Part shown: positions 10,642 to 20,945 of the stretch, piece after piece
Layout of the letters: every line of letters begins with the position of its first letter
Numbering within the stretch: position 1 is the first letter of the stretch
DNA from: Aphrocallistes beatrix
Lineage: Eukaryota; Porifera; Hexactinellida; Sceptrulophora; Aphrocallistidae
Direction: 5' to 3'
Length of the DNA: 64,000 bases
NCBI GenBank assembly: GCA_963281255.1
Contig: OY725488.1
Location: 248,001-312,000 of the forward strand
Made by a program: the position numbers and the translations under genes
The notes under the pieces: generated by a model
The model's database searches: none
What the model was told of the DNA's origin: nothing
The model's input: the letters and a program-made list of their open reading frames with translations, nothing else

Positions 10642-12884
10642 ATGGACCCAACAACAGACTCAGAACCTGTCCTAACTCAATCCCCAACAGATCCATCCCC
10701 CGAGGATCCAACACCTAACCACGACCCAGAGACAACCGAACCTCTTTCTTCAAGTGTAATACACAGCCTAGATCCAGATCCCTCCCCCACTCCCTTCGAG
10801 GACACCCTGACCTGTAACTCTGACAGCCCTGAGTTGTCCAATAGCCTTCAAGGCGACACGTCTCGTTTCCGTACGGGAACTGGCTCGAGTCTACCTTCTG
10901 ATCCTTCCGACTTAATCCCAGTTTCCGACAAACCTTTCAACTCCTCACTCTCTCTCACTATCGAGTTCAGAGATAACTCATCCCGAGACTTCCAAATGAG
11001 CAAAAACTCAGACCCACTCCCCATTGTATCGGACAGAAATTCTTCTCTTACTAGCAGAGACACAGAAAAGAGCTCTTCTCCTCTAGATAATGTGTTCCAT
11101 GCCGAGCTCAGGAAAGGGAAGCAAGCATCCGAATCTCCTAACTCCTCGACTGTCTGGCCTTCTAAGCGAAAAGCGGACCGAAAATCTACAATGCCGGAAC
11201 CCCCCACCATCCCAGAAATCTCCCCAGGCAGATCTTCCATCTTCTACGCTCCGTTAGGAGATAAACAATTCTCAGATATCTTACGACCTGAAACCTCTCC
11301 CTACACAGTCGGCAAAAGCCCTCCTTCCAAACGGCACCACAGTACCATCTCTCCCTTCTCTCCGAGGACCAGCTTCTCCACTCACTTCGAGCTTTCTGGT
11401 ACCCAATCTGATTCCCCGCAAAATTCCAGCATTGTCGACAGAATAGAGTGCGAGTACAAGATCAAAGAGGGAACCATCAAACTATTTAACGCGGCTAAAA
11501 ATGTCCAGCAATCAATGGAAGCAGCGAAATCCTATTTCACATCCAATGCTAAGATAATCCACTTGTTGAGACAGCTGCAGTCTCACAAGATGCAGGAGCA
11601 TGAACAGGTGGCAGAGACTCAATCAATTCCAGATGTTCCAGAAGCTTCTAAGGCTAACATCTCCCTCTCTCACATCAGAATCCCGCTAGAATGGAAGGAG
11701 TTTGATGGTCTGAAGAAGCCGATTGAGACCGGGTGGGTGTTCTGTCTGTTTAAACTAGAAGGGGAAGTAGCAGACACTCAGACTCTCATTCAAGTCGATA
11801 GGAATATTAATGATATCAGTTTTCCTGACGTAATCCCATTTCCTTCTGCTGTCTCACACGATTTCCGATTGGAGATAGAAGTCTACTTCAGTCAGGGTCT
11901 CTTCTCCGGTAAGGAGCATTCTGCAAAAGGTATAAAAGCAATAAAGTCCAAGGTAGTTAGCTCACATCAGAATGTTAATCTACGAAATTATACACTCTGT
12001 TACGTGTAACACAATTATCCCCTTGTTTAGTGGTCCGTCGATTCGATGACAAGCTCAATCAGCTCATACGACAGCCCGCCTAACATGCCCCGGTACCACC
12101 TGGCAGGTTACTCCTCCCTAACCCTCGCGGACCTCTCAGAAGGACTCTTCACGTACAAACTGAATAAAGGAGCTGTTGGCTCTAGCCCCACAGCCTCCAC
12201 GCATTCTCACAGCAGCCAACTGCTGCCTCTATGGGGGCAGATCTGCTGTCAGGTGTACGTGGTGCCCATAGGGGTGAAAGGAGCTCGCATTGAAGGGTTC
12301 ATCGATTTACACGCAATGGTGAACGGAACTCCGATCTGGACTCACTACTGGTGCGCTCTGAAACAGGCCACACTTTGCTGCTGGAATGCGCCTGAAGATG
12401 TCAGTAAGACCAAACCTATTTTCAGTCTCACCCTGACGTCCGACATGGAGATTAAACGCCCGCGTGCTGAAGATGGGACGATGCGAAAAAATGCCCTGAT
12501 AATCACGGATATCAATTCTGAGCAGCGATCAATAGCTTTGGGGAATAAGGAGGAGAGGGACAGGTGGTTTAGAGACATTTCGCAGTGTGTCTGTGATATA
12601 CAAATTTGGCGAAACTATGCTGAGAAGGTAACTAATTCATTTTGTTAGAGAAACGGGTTTATGTCAGTGTTTGAGCATGTGTTGTTACTTGTCTCTAGTG
12701 CCAGGTGGTTCCTGATCTGCTGACAAGCAAGAACAGCTTTAATAATAGGACGAAGAGAGTTGCCAGCCCCATTGAGTCATTGAGGCAGTCCATCACTGCG
12801 CCTTCCGTGAATTTCCGAGATGGCCACAAGAAGTTCCTAAGCACGCAACACACCGGGGGGAAATCCAGCAAACCACAGGTCTAG
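10642..12884 (+). CDS. RTKN-like: rhotekin-like Rho effector (HR1, anillin-homology, PH)
   Basis: Three exons (10642-11952, 12031-12627, 12699-12884) join in phase 0 to give 697 residues. The first 265 or so are Ser/Pro-rich and disordered. Next comes an HR1 (REM-1) coiled coil at about 270-320, the Rho-GTP-binding segment of rhotekin, in which EGTIKLFNAAKN and ALEATKS-like spacing are recognisable. An anillin-homology domain follows, with GWVFCLFKLEG and later MPRYHLAGYSSLTLAD, matching rhotekin in order. A PH domain begins near IEGFIDLHAMVNG and contains WCALKQATLCCW; the end QIWRNYAEKCQVVPDLL parallels rhotekin after its PH domain. Rhotekin binds GTP-loaded Rho and links it to septins and cytoskeletal organisation. 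The donor at 11953 was chosen over three upstream GTs because only it keeps frame and homology. The long disordered N-terminus is unusual for the family. Confidence 0.85.
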
Positions 12885-13762
12885 ACGAAAGGAAGGGTTG
12901 ATGCTCTCATATTAATCCCCTTGATAGTTAATTGTTGAATGGAAAGTTTTATTTGTTTATGAATTATATGAGTGGTTTTTAATACGTATGTACAAATGTT
13001 TACTGGTATAAATATTTAATAAATTTTGCATGAATACTGCCATTGATAAATTCATGGTGCAACTAATTTTTTATTTTCATAATGATGTTTATTTACCTTT
13101 GGTGAATATCTATAGCATGGCAGGCGGGCGGCTGGTGAACACTTTTAGTAAGTTCAATAATAATCTCAGTTGACATGTTTGCATAAGTATCTATGTAGAA
13201 ACATTGTCTAAACAAATCAAAAATTTTACACCCCGATGTTTTCTTGTCGTGAACACCTTTTCTCTCGATTTGTTATTTAATTCTAAATTCTGCAGAGTAA
13301 CCCGATTTAGAAATAAATATTTAAAGATAGATCGGTTTACACCTAAAGTTAACAATTGACTACAATAACTTTTAATTTGTAGAATTGACGCCACATATTA
13401 AGATATCCACTTTCACTCACATGACTGCATTAATGCCTTGTTTTATAAGAAACCCTAAATTTTATGCTTTGAGCACTTATTTGTTGCGTTTACTTGGGTT
13501 GGGTAGGACCTATGATAAGATCTCAAGTTTTCGAAACTCAGACGGTTACTGGAATCAACAGCTCCATATAGAATATTTTATAGCACGAGTGAATTATGTT
13601 CTCACGTCTAATATGTATCAGTCTAGCGTGATGTTTGAGAACTTGGATAACTTTCAGTTCCAAATCAGATAATGCGCATATTACATATTCTGTTGTTTAA
13701 AAACATTCGCTTTGTTTCCTACTAATTCCTAGAAATTTATTTATCTTCTCTCACTTCTTCAA
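12885..13762. other. intergenic region upstream of PRDX6-like gene
   Basis: AATAAA at about 13018 can serve as the poly(A) signal of the rhotekin-like gene. A 95-codon frame at 13385-13672 has no ATG at its start and no recognisable motif; I treat it as chance. The last 90 bp before 13763 are pyrimidine-rich and probably promoter/5'UTR. Confidence 0.5.
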
Positions 13763-14455
13763 ATGGCTACAAGCGAGCAAAAAGGTCCCCTGACTCTTGG
13801 CGCAACATTCCCTAATCTCGAAGTTGACACTAGCCTAGGAAAGCTGAAACTCTACGATTACTTCGACGACAAATGGGGCGTCCTCTTCTCACATCCAGCC
13901 GACTTCACCCCCGTGTGTACCACGGAGCTCTCCGAGGTCTCCAAGCTGATACCTGACTTCACGAAGCGAAACACAAAAGTGATTGCTCTGTCTTGCAACG
14001 ATACAGACTCGCACACAAATTGGATCAAAGATATTCAGAGCTACGGACAAACCGAAGGAAGATTCCCGTATCCCATCATCGCAGATCCAAAGCGAGATCT
14101 TGCGGTGGGACTGGGCATGCTAGACCCTGTGGAGAAAGACAAGGCCGGGCTGCCCCTCACCTGCCGAGCTGTGTTCATAATCGGTCCTGACAGGAAGTTG
14201 AAACTTTCCATCCTCTACCCGGCTACTACGGGGAGGAACTTCAACGAGATTCTCCGAGTAATCGACTCGCTGCAACTAACCGCAGAGAAAAAGGTTGCCA
14301 CCCCCGCTAACTGGGCTGACGGGGGAGAGTGCATGGTTCTCCCGACCGTGTCGCCCGACGATGCCAAGAAACTCTTCCCTGATCACTACGTGAAGAAGCT
14401 GCCATCCGGGAAACCATATATGCGTTTCACCCCTCAGCCTGGGGCCAAATCCTAA
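13763..14455 (+). CDS. PRDX6: 1-Cys peroxiredoxin, PRDX6 type
   Basis: An intronless 230-residue 1-Cys peroxiredoxin. It reduces peroxides and phospholipid hydroperoxides using the peroxidatic cysteine, Cys52, in HPADFTPVCTTE. The PRDX6 signature continues with LSILYPATTGRNF at about 150-162, LQLTAEKKVATPANW, and the C-terminal dimerisation extension ending in LPSGKPYMRFTPQPG. Length and architecture match vertebrate PRDX6 (224 residues). Mammalian PRDX6 also has a phospholipase A2 site built on GDSWG and an upstream His. Here the corresponding segment reads DDKWG, with Lys37 in place of the Ser and Tyr31 in place of the His, so only peroxidase activity is expected. Poly(A)-like AATAAA occurs at 14597. 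Confidence 0.93.
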   Translation: MATSEQKGPLTLGATFPNLEVDTSLGKLKLYDYFDDKWGVLFSHPADFTPVCTTELSEVSKLIPDFTKRNTKVIALSCNDTDSHTNWIKDIQSYGQTEGRFPYPIIADPKRDLAVGLGMLDPVEKDKAGLPLTCRAVFIIGPDRKLKLSILYPATTGRNFNEILRVIDSLQLTAEKKVATPANWADGGECMVLPTVSPDDAKKLFPDHYVKKLPSGKPYMRFTPQPGAKS

Positions 14456-14677
14456 CCTAGATTTCCTCCCACTATGTCCCTAGTTATTCTAGATCAGTCG
14501 AATTCTAGCTTTAGATAGAGTCCCTTAGTTATATTTTCTAGAATATTTAGTTATTTCCTTCTCTTCTCTATTTTATGAGAATTATATAAATCCTAAATAA
14601 ATTTCTCGTGAGTTATTTCTACATTTACTTGAACTTTGTATTATTCACCTTAGGTAGATAATTATTTGTCCGTACTC

Positions 14678-16496
14678 ATGGCGAAACGTCAAAGAATGTC
14701 TGTCTCTTCCATTGAGAATACGGTTTACAAGAGAAGTTGTTCTGGATCTAGTAAGCCTTAATTAAACATAATATTTATTTATCCATTTTTATAACAAGGA
14801 TTGTTACCCTTAATTTAAAAAAATATTTTCCCAAAAGTACAGGTGAAATTGAGAAATTTATCTAGGCCATGACTCTCCTCTGAAATGTCCGACTGGAGTT
14901 CAGTTCATTTTGGATGAAAAAGCGCAGCGTGAAGATCAACTGAGGATCACTAAGGACCCTCCTAGAATCCAGTTCCAAACTCTCTACCGATTCTTCTCAA
15001 GCCAGACCCACACCATTATCAGCAGTCTCGCGTTTAACTCGAAAGGCACTTCTTTTGCTGCTGGAGGCATCAATAAGAAAATCAAGCTTTACAATTGGGA
15101 ATCTTGTTTAAGAAATTCTTCGGTTCCCAGTGAAATTGAGAATTGTTCTAAGGTAGTCCGATTAACCGTGAAACTATTCTAGTTTCCTTTACAATATAAG
15201 TCACAGGAAACGTATGAACGGTATTTATATCGAAGTTCTAGGTTTCATGTCTGCTGTTCCGACCTCGGTCAGATGAACTGCTGGTGTCGTCCTACGATGG
15301 CTGTATCCGTATGTTCAACTTGTCACATCGTGAGGATCCAGGGCAGCCGATATACTGGCACGAGAAAAGAGTCTGGTCCATTGATATCCACCCAGACGGG
15401 CCAGATATCCTTGCTTCAGGTTCCGACGATTGTAAAGCGATCCTCACTGATATACGATACAGTCGTGGAAGGTTGGAAAGTATATACTACAGACAAAAGT
15501 ATCTTTCCACCACGAAAACCTCCATACAAATTTTACTAAAGTGGGTCTATTCATTAAAGAATGTGTACTCAACTGTAAGAAATACTTTATTTTTTATTTC
15601 AAATTCGTAATCTACACATCCTACTAATTGAGAGCCTCAACTCAATCACTTATCCCAAGTTTTAAATTCCTACCTTTGACACATGATGCTAATGGTTCCT
15701 AGTCACAGTCACTATATTGATGGCGATTAGTGGCGGTACAAAATGATAATTTTCTTACTTAAACTAAGTATTTGTTGTGATTGTTTCAAAAATGAATAAT
15801 TCGGATATGTAGGTTACGAATTTGAACTCTAAAATATATTTTTTACAGTTTAAGTACATATTCTTTATGAATATATCCACTTTTATACTATCTATATGGA
15901 GGTTTTCGTTTTGGTTGAATACCTTTGTCCGTGTAGTGACTCTATCTCTTCAAAATTGTAGTTTCTATGTTGTTCATTTGTTTGTTTCTAGATGGCCTTC
16001 TAAAGTATTCAAGACTGACAATAGTGTAAGTTGTGTTAAATTTCGCGGTACTAATCAGATCTGCATTGGTTGTGCCGATCACTCGATTCAGTTATTCGAT
16101 ATCCGATATCCAAGAAACGCTCTGATATGTACAAACGAGCACGAAAAAGCTGTCTCTTATGTCGCGAATTCTGACGAGCACATTATATCCGCGTCCATTG
16201 ATAGCACTCTCCGCTGCTGGTCTGAAGATGGGAAGTGTGTTCGAAGGTATGCGGGCCATATAAACTGCCGGAATTTCACAGGTCTTTCATGTACCCGGAA
16301 CGTGATAGCCGTGGGATCCGAAGACAATAGAGTGTACTTCTACGATAAACACCATAGCGAACCATCTAACTGGTATGCGTTTGAAGCTCACCCTGATCCC
16401 AACACTTTCACTGCTTCTCTCACTTTCCACAACGACAATGAACATTTATTGGCTGCGAATAGTATGGGATATATTGCTTTGTTGAAGCTGGTGTAA
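14678..16496 (+). CDS. COP1-like WD40 protein lacking a RING domain
   Basis: Predicted exons are 14678-14750, 14866-15152, 15242-15471 and 15992-16496, giving 364 residues. After about 40 N-terminal residues, the protein is one WD40 propeller closely matching the C-terminal half of COP1/RFWD2: AAGGINKKIKLYNWES, EKRVWSIDIHPDGPDILASG, NSVSCVKFRGTNQICIGCAD, EKAVSYVANSDEHIISASID, GHINCRNFTGLSC and the end LLAANSMGYIALLKLV all align in order. COP1 is a RING E3 ligase that recruits VP-motif substrates through this propeller. No RING or long coiled coil is encoded in the 220 bp upstream or in exon 1. The donor of exon 3 is uncertain: 15471 gives normal blade spacing; 15498 also keeps frame and adds nine residues. 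It may act as a COP1 partner or competitor, like short plant COP1-type proteins; that is inference. Confidence 0.8.
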
Positions 16497-17413
16497 TAGC
16501 GACTTGTTTCTGTAAATATATACAAGTTTTTTTCAGGTTGTATTTTGGTTGATTTTGTTCACTTTTTTGTATAAATTCTGCAGATCTGTTTCAGATTTAT
16601 ATTTATTATTATACAAGCACTTCGTGTCTGCATCACACGCCCTCTAGGTTGAACCGAGGTTGAGGAAGGGATGCCACCACATCGATTTTACTTAGATTAA
16701 TCATGAAAGTATTTGTATTTAGGTAGTTTCCAGACAAGTCTAGTACTAATAAATGCTTGTAGAGTAGATAATGCTTCATAATGTTGCAAAAATCCTGGAA
16801 GGTACCTTTCTTTCCATGAATGATTTATGATAGAGTTAATTTCCGACTGAATTATCTCTTACTTTAGTTACGAGGAAATAACCCAATGTATTGATTTTTT
16901 AATTTCCACACAAAACATTTGCCTAATTCACTGAGTAAATCCATGATCGTGAAATACACGCACTTTCTGCTATGCAGCTATTCTCTTTTACTTAATGAAA
17001 AAAAATTAAATGAAAAAGAATCCATGACTAGGTGCATTAAATTGGAAATATTTTTTAAAGCTATTAAATACATAATACTCCCAGAATTTATTCAAAAAAC
17101 AATTTACTGATCCACTTCCCGAGCCATTACCGACTGTGGTTAAGAGACTTTTAGAGCTTGGATATACGATGTTTAAATGAAACATGGAACATCAAGTTTA
17201 TAATGCACTGAAACAAAAAAAGATAAAATATTTAATATGTCGGTTTAATCGCAATACAGTATTTGATCGTATAGAAGTATTTATACACTCTAGTTGAAGT
17301 GCAACTTGGGTCATAGCAGACAACTTTCCTACATACTTGTATAAGTTGTAGTATAAATACAGACTACGACTCAGTAAGTCTAAAAACGTTGTACAAATCT
17401 TTCATTTAAAAAC
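16497..17413. other. 0.9-kb intergenic region
   Basis: AT-rich, with only a 63-codon frame at 16919-17110 of low-complexity Lys/Ile content. No repeat or gene is supported. A likely promoter for the TRAF-domain gene is near 17340-17400. Confidence 0.5.
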
Positions 17414-18301
17414 ATGAATATGCGGAATCAATTCATCAATCCCCATCCGCAATATTCGCCTGAAGTATCGTCAAGCGACCCAAGTCATGTCACGTTTACC
17501 TATCGTTATCAAGCGGTCCCCCGGACTGCTCCATCCTCTTTCCCAATCTTCCACTACCTCGAACCACCCGATGATTTGAACAAACCCCACACCATACCTC
17601 CCCACGAAACAAATCCCATCTATCCCATTCAATCTCATTCTCCTCATCCTAAAACCCAGACCCCAATCATTCCCCCGTTTGAGAGAGCCTTGCCTCTCCC
17701 GTGCAGCCAACCGAGTAATTTTGAGCCAAGAACGCTTGGTCGGATGTCCAGCTTCGAAGATTCTTCTTGCGCAAAGTGCAAGGAATTAGCTAAATTAGTT
17801 GAAAGTTTGGAGAAGAAAGTTCAGATGTTAATAGTTCAAATAGACAAGCCCATTAGTCTAAATGGTACCTTGATGTGGAAGATTTCCGAGGTGACAAAGA
17901 ATAACTTAACTTCTCCAAATAGTTTTCTTGAGTCGACAGTTTTTTACACAGCTAGTGATGGATACAAACTACAGGGTTGCGTCTACTTAAATGGAGATGG
18001 AGAAGCAACAGGGAAATGTATTTCAGTATATATAACTCTCTTGAGGGGAGAATTTGATGGTTTGCTCAACTGGCCTTTCCTTTTTCCAGTAACAATCGTT
18101 CTCATTGACCAGTCTCTTCAAGGCCTCGACGTATCCAAAACCTTTCAGCCAACTCGAACTAGTTCTTGCTTCAGACAACCGATGGACGATATCAAACGAC
18201 CCTCTGGACTCCCGGATTTTTTTGAATTATCCAAAATGAAAGACCCCCATCTAGTTGACGATACGATGTACCTGAAGTTTATAGTGCATACTTCAGACTA
18301 A
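17414..18301 (+). CDS. TRAF-domain (MATH) protein without RING or zinc fingers
   Basis: An intronless 295-residue protein. Residues 1-110 are Pro/His/Ser-rich and probably disordered. A C-x2-C pair (SSCAKCKEL) near 115 precedes a short coiled coil (LAKLVESLEKKVQMLIVQI). From about 145 to 293 lies a TRAF-C/MATH domain of the TRAF subgroup: NGTLMWKISEV, FYTASDGYKLQGCVYLNGDG, LLRGEFDGLLNWPF, FRQPMDDIKRPSGLP and VDDTMYLKFIV follow the order seen in TRAF1-6. TRAFs trimerise through coiled coil plus TRAF-C and bind receptor tails or adaptors in innate immune and death-receptor signalling. The RING and TRAF-type zinc fingers needed for ubiquitin ligase function are absent, a TRAF1-like arrangement, so a regulatory or adaptor role is likely. 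Confidence 0.87.
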   Translation: MNMRNQFINPHPQYSPEVSSSDPSHVTFTYRYQAVPRTAPSSFPIFHYLEPPDDLNKPHTIPPHETNPIYPIQSHSPHPKTQTPIIPPFERALPLPCSQPSNFEPRTLGRMSSFEDSSCAKCKELAKLVESLEKKVQMLIVQIDKPISLNGTLMWKISEVTKNNLTSPNSFLESTVFYTASDGYKLQGCVYLNGDGEATGKCISVYITLLRGEFDGLLNWPFLFPVTIVLIDQSLQGLDVSKTFQPTRTSSCFRQPMDDIKRPSGLPDFFELSKMKDPHLVDDTMYLKFIVHTSD

Positions 18302-18649
18302 TGCAATAGTTGATTCTGCTTGCAGCATTATGCAATTGCCTACAAATTGACTACGTACAATTATCTGTTGATGTGATAAACCATGTATATATGTGCATAC
18401 TGTTCAATGTACAAATTTTTATTTGTTGGAGTTTTAACTTTACATATGGTAATATACATCACCTGTAGAAGACCTGCGTGTTTAGTAAATTTTCCGTTTC
18501 GTAGAATTGAAATATCTATCTTTTTCGGCAAATTTTATTCTCGAGGAATGGAACCTCCCAATATACTCGTATAATACGTATATTTTTTACATTTGGCTTT
18601 TTTTACATCTTGATGTTTCTAATGCTGGGTAAATTATTTTGATTAAGCA
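18302..18649. other. short spacer
   Basis: About 350 bp of AT-rich spacer between the TRAF gene and the next coiled-coil gene. The 63-codon frame at 18383-18574 shows no protein-like composition. Confidence 0.5.
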
Positions 18650-20713
18650 ATGGCAATGCAACAGAGTATCATGGAAGGTTCTCTGAGAAATACTCACCAG
18701 AGGGTAAGTCTCATTTGGAAGAAGGAGATCTCGACCTTGGAGCGCATCATCAACTACTTCGACCATTCAGGGGAAAAAATAGAACTTCCTTGGGACACTT
18801 CCAAGAAGTTCTATGAAGGAACTGCCGAATTAACATTTGGTATACCTAATTCTTTGTAGCATTTTTTTGCATATAGTATTTTAATTTGTATGTGTCTATA
18901 GGTAAGCATTCTGGATCCCTCTTCATCTCCGATCAACCCATCGAGGGTCCTCTCTTTCAGGTGTTTTCTTTTGAAGTTAATAAACAGAACTTAGGGGTAG
19001 TCCAAGAGATTTTGTTGCAAATCGGAACAGATCCATTTGTACCTAGCCCCCAACCAACTATCAAGAGAATTTCATCAGAAGAAATGACATCATCCGATAG
19101 CGCTCTCATGCAACCTCCAGGTTAGTTTCATTAAGTGCTACATGGAATGTTGACTAGAGTGATATAACATGTGGCAGTAGGTGATAGCGATGAAGTAGGA
19201 ACCTATACCCACCAGGAGCCTGTACTCACCAAGGAGCCTGTACTCACTAGCAGTCTGGGGCTAGCTAAGAAGGATAAGGACCGGTTGGAAGGAGAGAAGA
19301 GAATTCTGATGGACGAGTGTGCGCGAGTGAAACAAGAAAAGCAAAAGATCAAAGAGGAGAGTTTCGAGATAGACGAACAGCTGATCTGTGCTATGGAACA
19401 GCTGTCTGCCTACGAGAGGCAGCAGGCACTGATGGAGGAGAGACACAATGCTCTCCTGAGGGAGGCTCGTCTCCTGGAAGAAGACAATCTGGCCATGAAG
19501 GCAGTGATCAATGAGAAGGACGTCAAGTCTGCCAGCGACTGTGAGACCATTCGACAGCTCAAGGTTGATATTCAGTTTAACAACGATAATATTGGGCAGA
19601 TGAGAGAAGAGAAAGAGAGACTAGTCGCGAAATGTAACGATTTAGAACAGCGTTGTGCGACTAGTGAGCAAATAGAAGTGTTCAAAGCGGAAGAGGAATT
19701 TGAGCAAGAAAAAGAGAAACAAGAAAGAATTAGCGATATTCCGTTTTGATTATGAGAGGTTGAGAGAGAAAGACATTCCGAGTTTGTTACAGGACATTGA
19801 AGAACTGAAACAGCAGAATAAGGCTACTTCTGAACAATACCAAAATGAACTTCAAGTAACGAAGAGTGACCGTGATCATCTACAGAAGGAACTGCAAATG
19901 CTTCGAAGCTATTTGAATCTTGGTGAAGGAGAAAAGAAGCCGATAGATCAGGCCAAAATTTCAGAACCCGAGACAAGAGACTCGATGAAGTTAATGGAAC
20001 AGCTGTCTCGCCACTTCGAAGAATGTTCCAACGCTTTATACAAACTTGTTCAGCTGCTCGAGGCTAACATTGACGCTAAAGAGGTCCAGTTAGAAAGGAG
20101 AATGAGGGAATTGAGAGAGGCGAGGAATAGGAATGATTCCTTGGTTCAAGAGGTTTTCTCTCGTGGACAGGAGATCAACCAGCTTACTGAAAGACTTAAA
20201 ACCATATTGACAATGCCAGTGACTGTGACACCACAGAGCAACGTAGTCGCCTCTCCAGGAAGTGATCTCGATCCTGAAACTTTAACGAAGTATCAGAACT
20301 TCAATCCTCCTTTTCCAAGTTCCCCATCTTCTTCCAACCTTGAAACTTACAAACCAGTCATCAAGGCTATGTACCGTGACCTCCCTAACGTCACTAATAC
20401 ACTGATTGACTTCCAGAAAGCCCCAACCCACGTCATGAAGATGACTTACCTCGAAGACCCACAGTCTCACATCGGCAATCAAGTCATCTGTATGCTCCAA
20501 GAGAACTACTCAGTGGGGACATTGATGACTGTTTTCCAGTATCGTCCTAGTATGGGTGGAGTAGGGACACTGCTCCCGATAACCTACGCTGGAATTCAGT
20601 TCGAAGAAGCTATAGGGGAGAGTAATGGGACTTTTAAAGGAAGAGTCTATTTTACTTGTCCCGCTGATCGTGCTGAGTTTATCTCGGTGGAGAATGTTTA
20701 TATCCGCGTGTAG
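18650..20713 (+). CDS. coiled-coil protein with C-terminal CAP-Gly-like domain; frame break near 19700
   Basis: Predicted exons are 18650-18839, 18902-19120 and 19178-20713 (phase 1 at both junctions). The first 135 residues form a small domain I do not recognise (LERIINYF, GKHSGSLFISDQPIEGPLFQ). A long coiled coil follows, then a Pro/Ser linker near 20270-20340 and a C-terminal CAP-Gly-like domain (YAGIQFEEAIGESNGTFKG, VYFTCPADRAEF) with GESNG where CAP-Gly has GKNDG. The coiled coil is duplicated in the gene at 22279. Relative to that copy this gene has 37 instead of 42 bases between about 19690 and 19727, which shifts the frame: the upstream frame stops at 19749 and the downstream frame opens at 19700. 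This may be a disabling mutation, an assembly error, or a 46-nt intron (19678-19723), which is unlikely on size. Product if intact is about 630 residues. Confidence 0.6.
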
Positions 20714-20945
20714 CTATAGCACCTAACTTATTCGTACTAACTCGCCTCGATGTGGATCTTAGCATATTTTACAGAAACTAACCCCAACTTTTTGAACTTG
20801 AATATGTATCTAATATTATAATTTGTTTATTTTATTATTTCTTGAATTTAGTCATTAACTTGTATAGTTATACTTTTAAATGTTATAACATAGCACCTGC
20901 ACACATCGACTAAAACATGATGTATTTGTTTGATTAAAATATAGT

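Noticed and set aside
13385..13672. 95-codon plus-strand frame before PRDX6
   Set aside because: It lacks an ATG at its start, has AT-driven composition and no recognisable motif or splice context.
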